A stretch of 5,267 nt of DNA from Nitrospirota bacterium (GTDB lineage Bacteria > Nitrospirota > 9FT-COMBO-42-15 > HDB-SIOI813), in the NCBI GenBank assembly GCA_023248365.1, contig JAHFER010000139.1, positions 1 to 5,267 of the forward strand, in the 5' to 3' direction. The position numbers and the translations under genes were made by a program. Each line of letters begins with the position of its first letter. Position 1 is the stretch's first letter. Shown piece by piece: positions 3,330 through 5,267 of the stretch. Under the pieces are notes generated by a model, which saw nothing but the letters and a program-made list of their open reading frames with translations, was not told the DNA's origin and ran no database searches.

Positions 3330-5267
3330 TTACTTCTTCATTTTCCTAATGATCTCGCCCAGCTTCTTTATTTCTTCCCCGTACTGGGCCCAGTTTCCTT
3401 CTCTCTGCGCAGTCATGGCACGGTCAAAATGCTCTCTGGCAGATGAGGCAAGGCCTGTTGTTTCCTCCTTAACCGCAGGAAGGCGAACAGCGCCTGATGG
3501 GGTGGCTTCTTCTGAAATCTTCACATCCCCGAATATTCTTGAAAGCGCTGCATCGAGTGTTTCCTCCATAGCGATACGGTTTTCGTAGGCTACGACAACC
3601 CTTTTCAGTTCCGGTATCTTGCCTGTCTCTGCCCGGAGATAAAGCGGCTGGACATAGATGAGAGAATTTTCAATCGGTATTACCAGCAAAGTCCCCATGA
3701 TTACCTGTGAGCCCCGCTGATCCCAGAGTGATATCTGTCTTGATACCTCTGTGTCCTGATTTATCCTGGCAACGATCTGCTTCGGCCCGTACACAAGCCT
3801 GTCCTTAGGGAAACGGTATACCATAAGCCTCCCGTAGTGTTCACCGTCACTGCGGGCAATCATCCACGCTGAGAGGTTATCCTTTTTCTTAGGATTAAAC
3901 GGGAGCATGAGGATGAACTCCTCCTTTTTCTCTTCAGGCAGCTTCATAATCGTGTAATAGGATTCCATGGACTCTGCTTTACCGGCTGTCCCCATGACCG
4001 GTATCTCCCACTGGTCTTCCTTGTTGTAAAACATCTGCGGCTCTTCCATGTGATAAGTTGAATAAACATTGGTCTGGATACCAAAGATATCCAAAGGATA
4101 CCTGATATGTTTTTTAAGGTCCACCGGCATCTCTGAAAGAGGTTGAAGTATGCCGGGGAATATCTTGCTTATTGTCCTGATAATAGTGTCTTCCCTGTCT
4201 GCCATGTAAAACTTCATGCTGCCGTCATAAGCGTTAATTGTCACCTTCACCGAGTTCCTTATATAATTAACGCCGCTTTCCAACGGCTGTGAATAAGGAA
4301 ACTTACTGCTCACTGTATATGCATCACAGATCCAAAAGAGCTGACCGTCATCAGATAAGACCATGTACGGGTCGTTGTCAAACATCAGAAAAGGCATAAC
4401 CTTATTAACTCTGTCAAGAATATTTCTATCAAAGAGGACCTTGCTTTCCAGGGTTATATCATTTGAGAGTAAAAGCTTTAAAGACCCGAAATATGCAGAA
4501 AAGGCGAGTTTCCTGAAAAAAGAACCTATCGCCACACCGCTTTTCCCTGAATATTCCGTAAAGACATTCTGCTCTCCTGACGGATAATCAAACTCTTTTG
4601 ACTTCGTATTCACAATCACATATTTACTGGATAACTGGCCAAAATAAATTTCAGGCCTGCTGACCTTTATACTACTTTCAGTTGATACCGGAGGGATATC
4701 TTTAATAAGCAGCACCGGCAGTCCTTCAGGTGTTACCTGATTCACCGGTCCGAGCGTCAACCCATATCCATGGGTAAATGTCAGGGTCTCGTTTATCCAG
4801 TTTCGTGTAGGGATGCTTTCTGTAGAGAGTTCTCTCGGAGAAAGCATGGTCTGGCGATATTCCCCGTTAATCATATAGCGGTCATTTCCAACTGAGGCAA
4901 AATCATAATAAGTGCGTATCTCCTGGATCTGGCTGAAGGTGTCTAACAAAGGCCGATGATCCCAGAGGCGTATGTTTTTTATTGTTGCGCTGTTCTTCTT
5001 TATATCATTCCTGTCAATCGAGGTGCTGCCGGAGATATCCCTCTCCTCCACTGTATCAAGACCGAAACCCTTCCGTGTGGAAGCTATATTATATTTGATA
5101 TAGGGGGTTTCCTTTACGAGTTCATTAGGCGCTACCACAAACTTTTGCAGGATAGCAGGATAGACCGAGCTGCCTATAAAAGATACCAAGACATAGAGCA
5201 CAAACGTCCCGGTTAATACAAGGCTTCGTCTGAGGAAAATATTGCCAGTGAGAAGGACTGCCGAGGC
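3330..5267 (-). CDS. UPF0182 family membrane protein, C-terminal 645 residues (5' end outside window)
   Basis: The minus frame is open from the right edge to TAA at 3332-3330. The GTG at 5201-5199 is internal: 22 in-frame codons precede it. UPF0182 (PF03699) proteins are about 900 residues, with about seven N-terminal membrane helices and a large extracytoplasmic domain of unknown function, so roughly the first 250-300 residues are missing. Here the last membrane helix is seen at about 15-38 of the partial protein (SLVLTGTFVLYVLVSFIGS). The signature blocks follow: IKNIRLWDHRPLLDTFSQ, IRTYYDFASVGNDRYMI, WINETLTFTHGYGLTLGPVN, PEGLPVLLIKDIPP, PEIYFGQL and SKEFDYPSGE, then DNDPYMV and FWICDAYTVSSKFPYSQP. 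The C-terminus has the usual proline-rich linker and helical AQREGNWAQYGEEIKKL end. No frameshift is visible. It is convergent with the toxin operon and unrelated to it in function. Confidence 0.96.
   Translation of the reverse strand, partial: ASAVLLTGNIFLRRSLVLTGTFVLYVLVSFIGSSVYPAILQKFVVAPNELVKETPYIKYNIASTRKGFGLDTVEERDISGSTSIDRNDIKKNSATIKNIRLWDHRPLLDTFSQIQEIRTYYDFASVGNDRYMINGEYRQTMLSPRELSTESIPTRNWINETLTFTHGYGLTLGPVNQVTPEGLPVLLIKDIPPVSTESSIKVSRPEIYFGQLSSKYVIVNTKSKEFDYPSGEQNVFTEYSGKSGVAIGSFFRKLAFSAYFGSLKLLLSNDITLESKVLFDRNILDRVNKVMPFLMFDNDPYMVLSDDGQLFWICDAYTVSSKFPYSQPLESGVNYIRNSVKVTINAYDGSMKFYMADREDTIIRTISKIFPGILQPLSEMPVDLKKHIRYPLDIFGIQTNVYSTYHMEEPQMFYNKEDQWEIPVMGTAGKAESMESYYTIMKLPEEKKEEFILMLPFNPKKKDNLSAWMIARSDGEHYGRLMVYRFPKDRLVYGPKQIVARINQDTEVSRQISLWDQRGSQVIMGTLLVIPIENSLIYVQPLYLRAETGKIPELKRVVVAYENRIAMEETLDAALSRIFGDVKISEEATPSGAVRLPAVKEETTGLASSAREHFDRAMTAQREGNWAQYGEEIKKLGEIIRKMKK

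Noticed and set aside
3286..3588. Plus-strand frames opposite the UPF0182 gene (also 3252-3446, 4363-4587 and 4956-5216)
   Set aside because: They are shadows of a strongly recognised minus-strand coding region and carry no plausible start signals.
5199..5201. GTG as the start of a 623-residue UPF0182 protein
   Set aside because: The frame continues open upstream to the window edge and reads as the middle of the last membrane helix. The family needs several more helices before this point.

Overview
The window is a bacterial accessory region. Small toxin-antitoxin type modules are strung one after another up to the 3' end of a large conserved membrane-protein gene of the UPF0182 family. No rRNA, tRNA, CRISPR array or intact transposase is visible. 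AT-rich small genes, dispersed intergenic repeats, BrnT/BrnA, DUF433/DUF5615 and UPF0182 together suggest an environmental, possibly anaerobic Gram-negative lineage such as Nitrospirota or Desulfobacterota. That placement is inference and is held with low confidence.

Left to right: (1) 1-108 is the last 35 codons of an unrecognised plus-strand gene. (2) 236-769 encodes a 177-residue unrecognised protein carrying an R-x4-H motif of the kind found in HEPN ribonucleases. (3) 891-1365, minus strand, is a complete BrnT toxin / BrnA antitoxin operon with a promoter whose -10 box lies inside a perfect 9-bp inverted repeat, a good autoregulatory operator candidate. (4) 1706-2025 is a PIN-domain (VapC-like) toxin gene broken by an internal deletion and a frame change. 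It is followed, with a 14-bp overlap, by an intact 66-residue partner gene at 2012-2212. (5) 2436-3060 is a complete DUF433 antitoxin / DUF5615 PIN-like toxin pair with a strong promoter and Shine-Dalgarno. (6) 3330 to the right edge, minus strand, is the C-terminal 645 residues of a UPF0182 membrane protein whose N-terminus lies outside the window.

The gaps between modules hold two families of direct repeat that alternate: a 69-bp repeat at 757-825 and 2238-2306 (60 of 69 positions identical), and a CACAAAG/AATTTCATTTCCCGTC element at 1458-1502 and 3173-3223 (23 bp identical core). A third element, with GGGGACA/TGTCCCC inverted ends, lies at 3235-3296 just past the UPF0182 gene. The order is HEPN-like gene, repeat, BrnTA, second repeat, broken PIN pair, first repeat again, DUF433/DUF5615, second repeat again. 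It looks like a stepwise-built or recombining collection of modules, one of which is already decaying.

The modules do not appear to work in one pathway. Each is a self-contained pair of an RNase-like toxin with its neutraliser. The UPF0182 gene is probably the chromosomal neighbour next to which the island accumulated.
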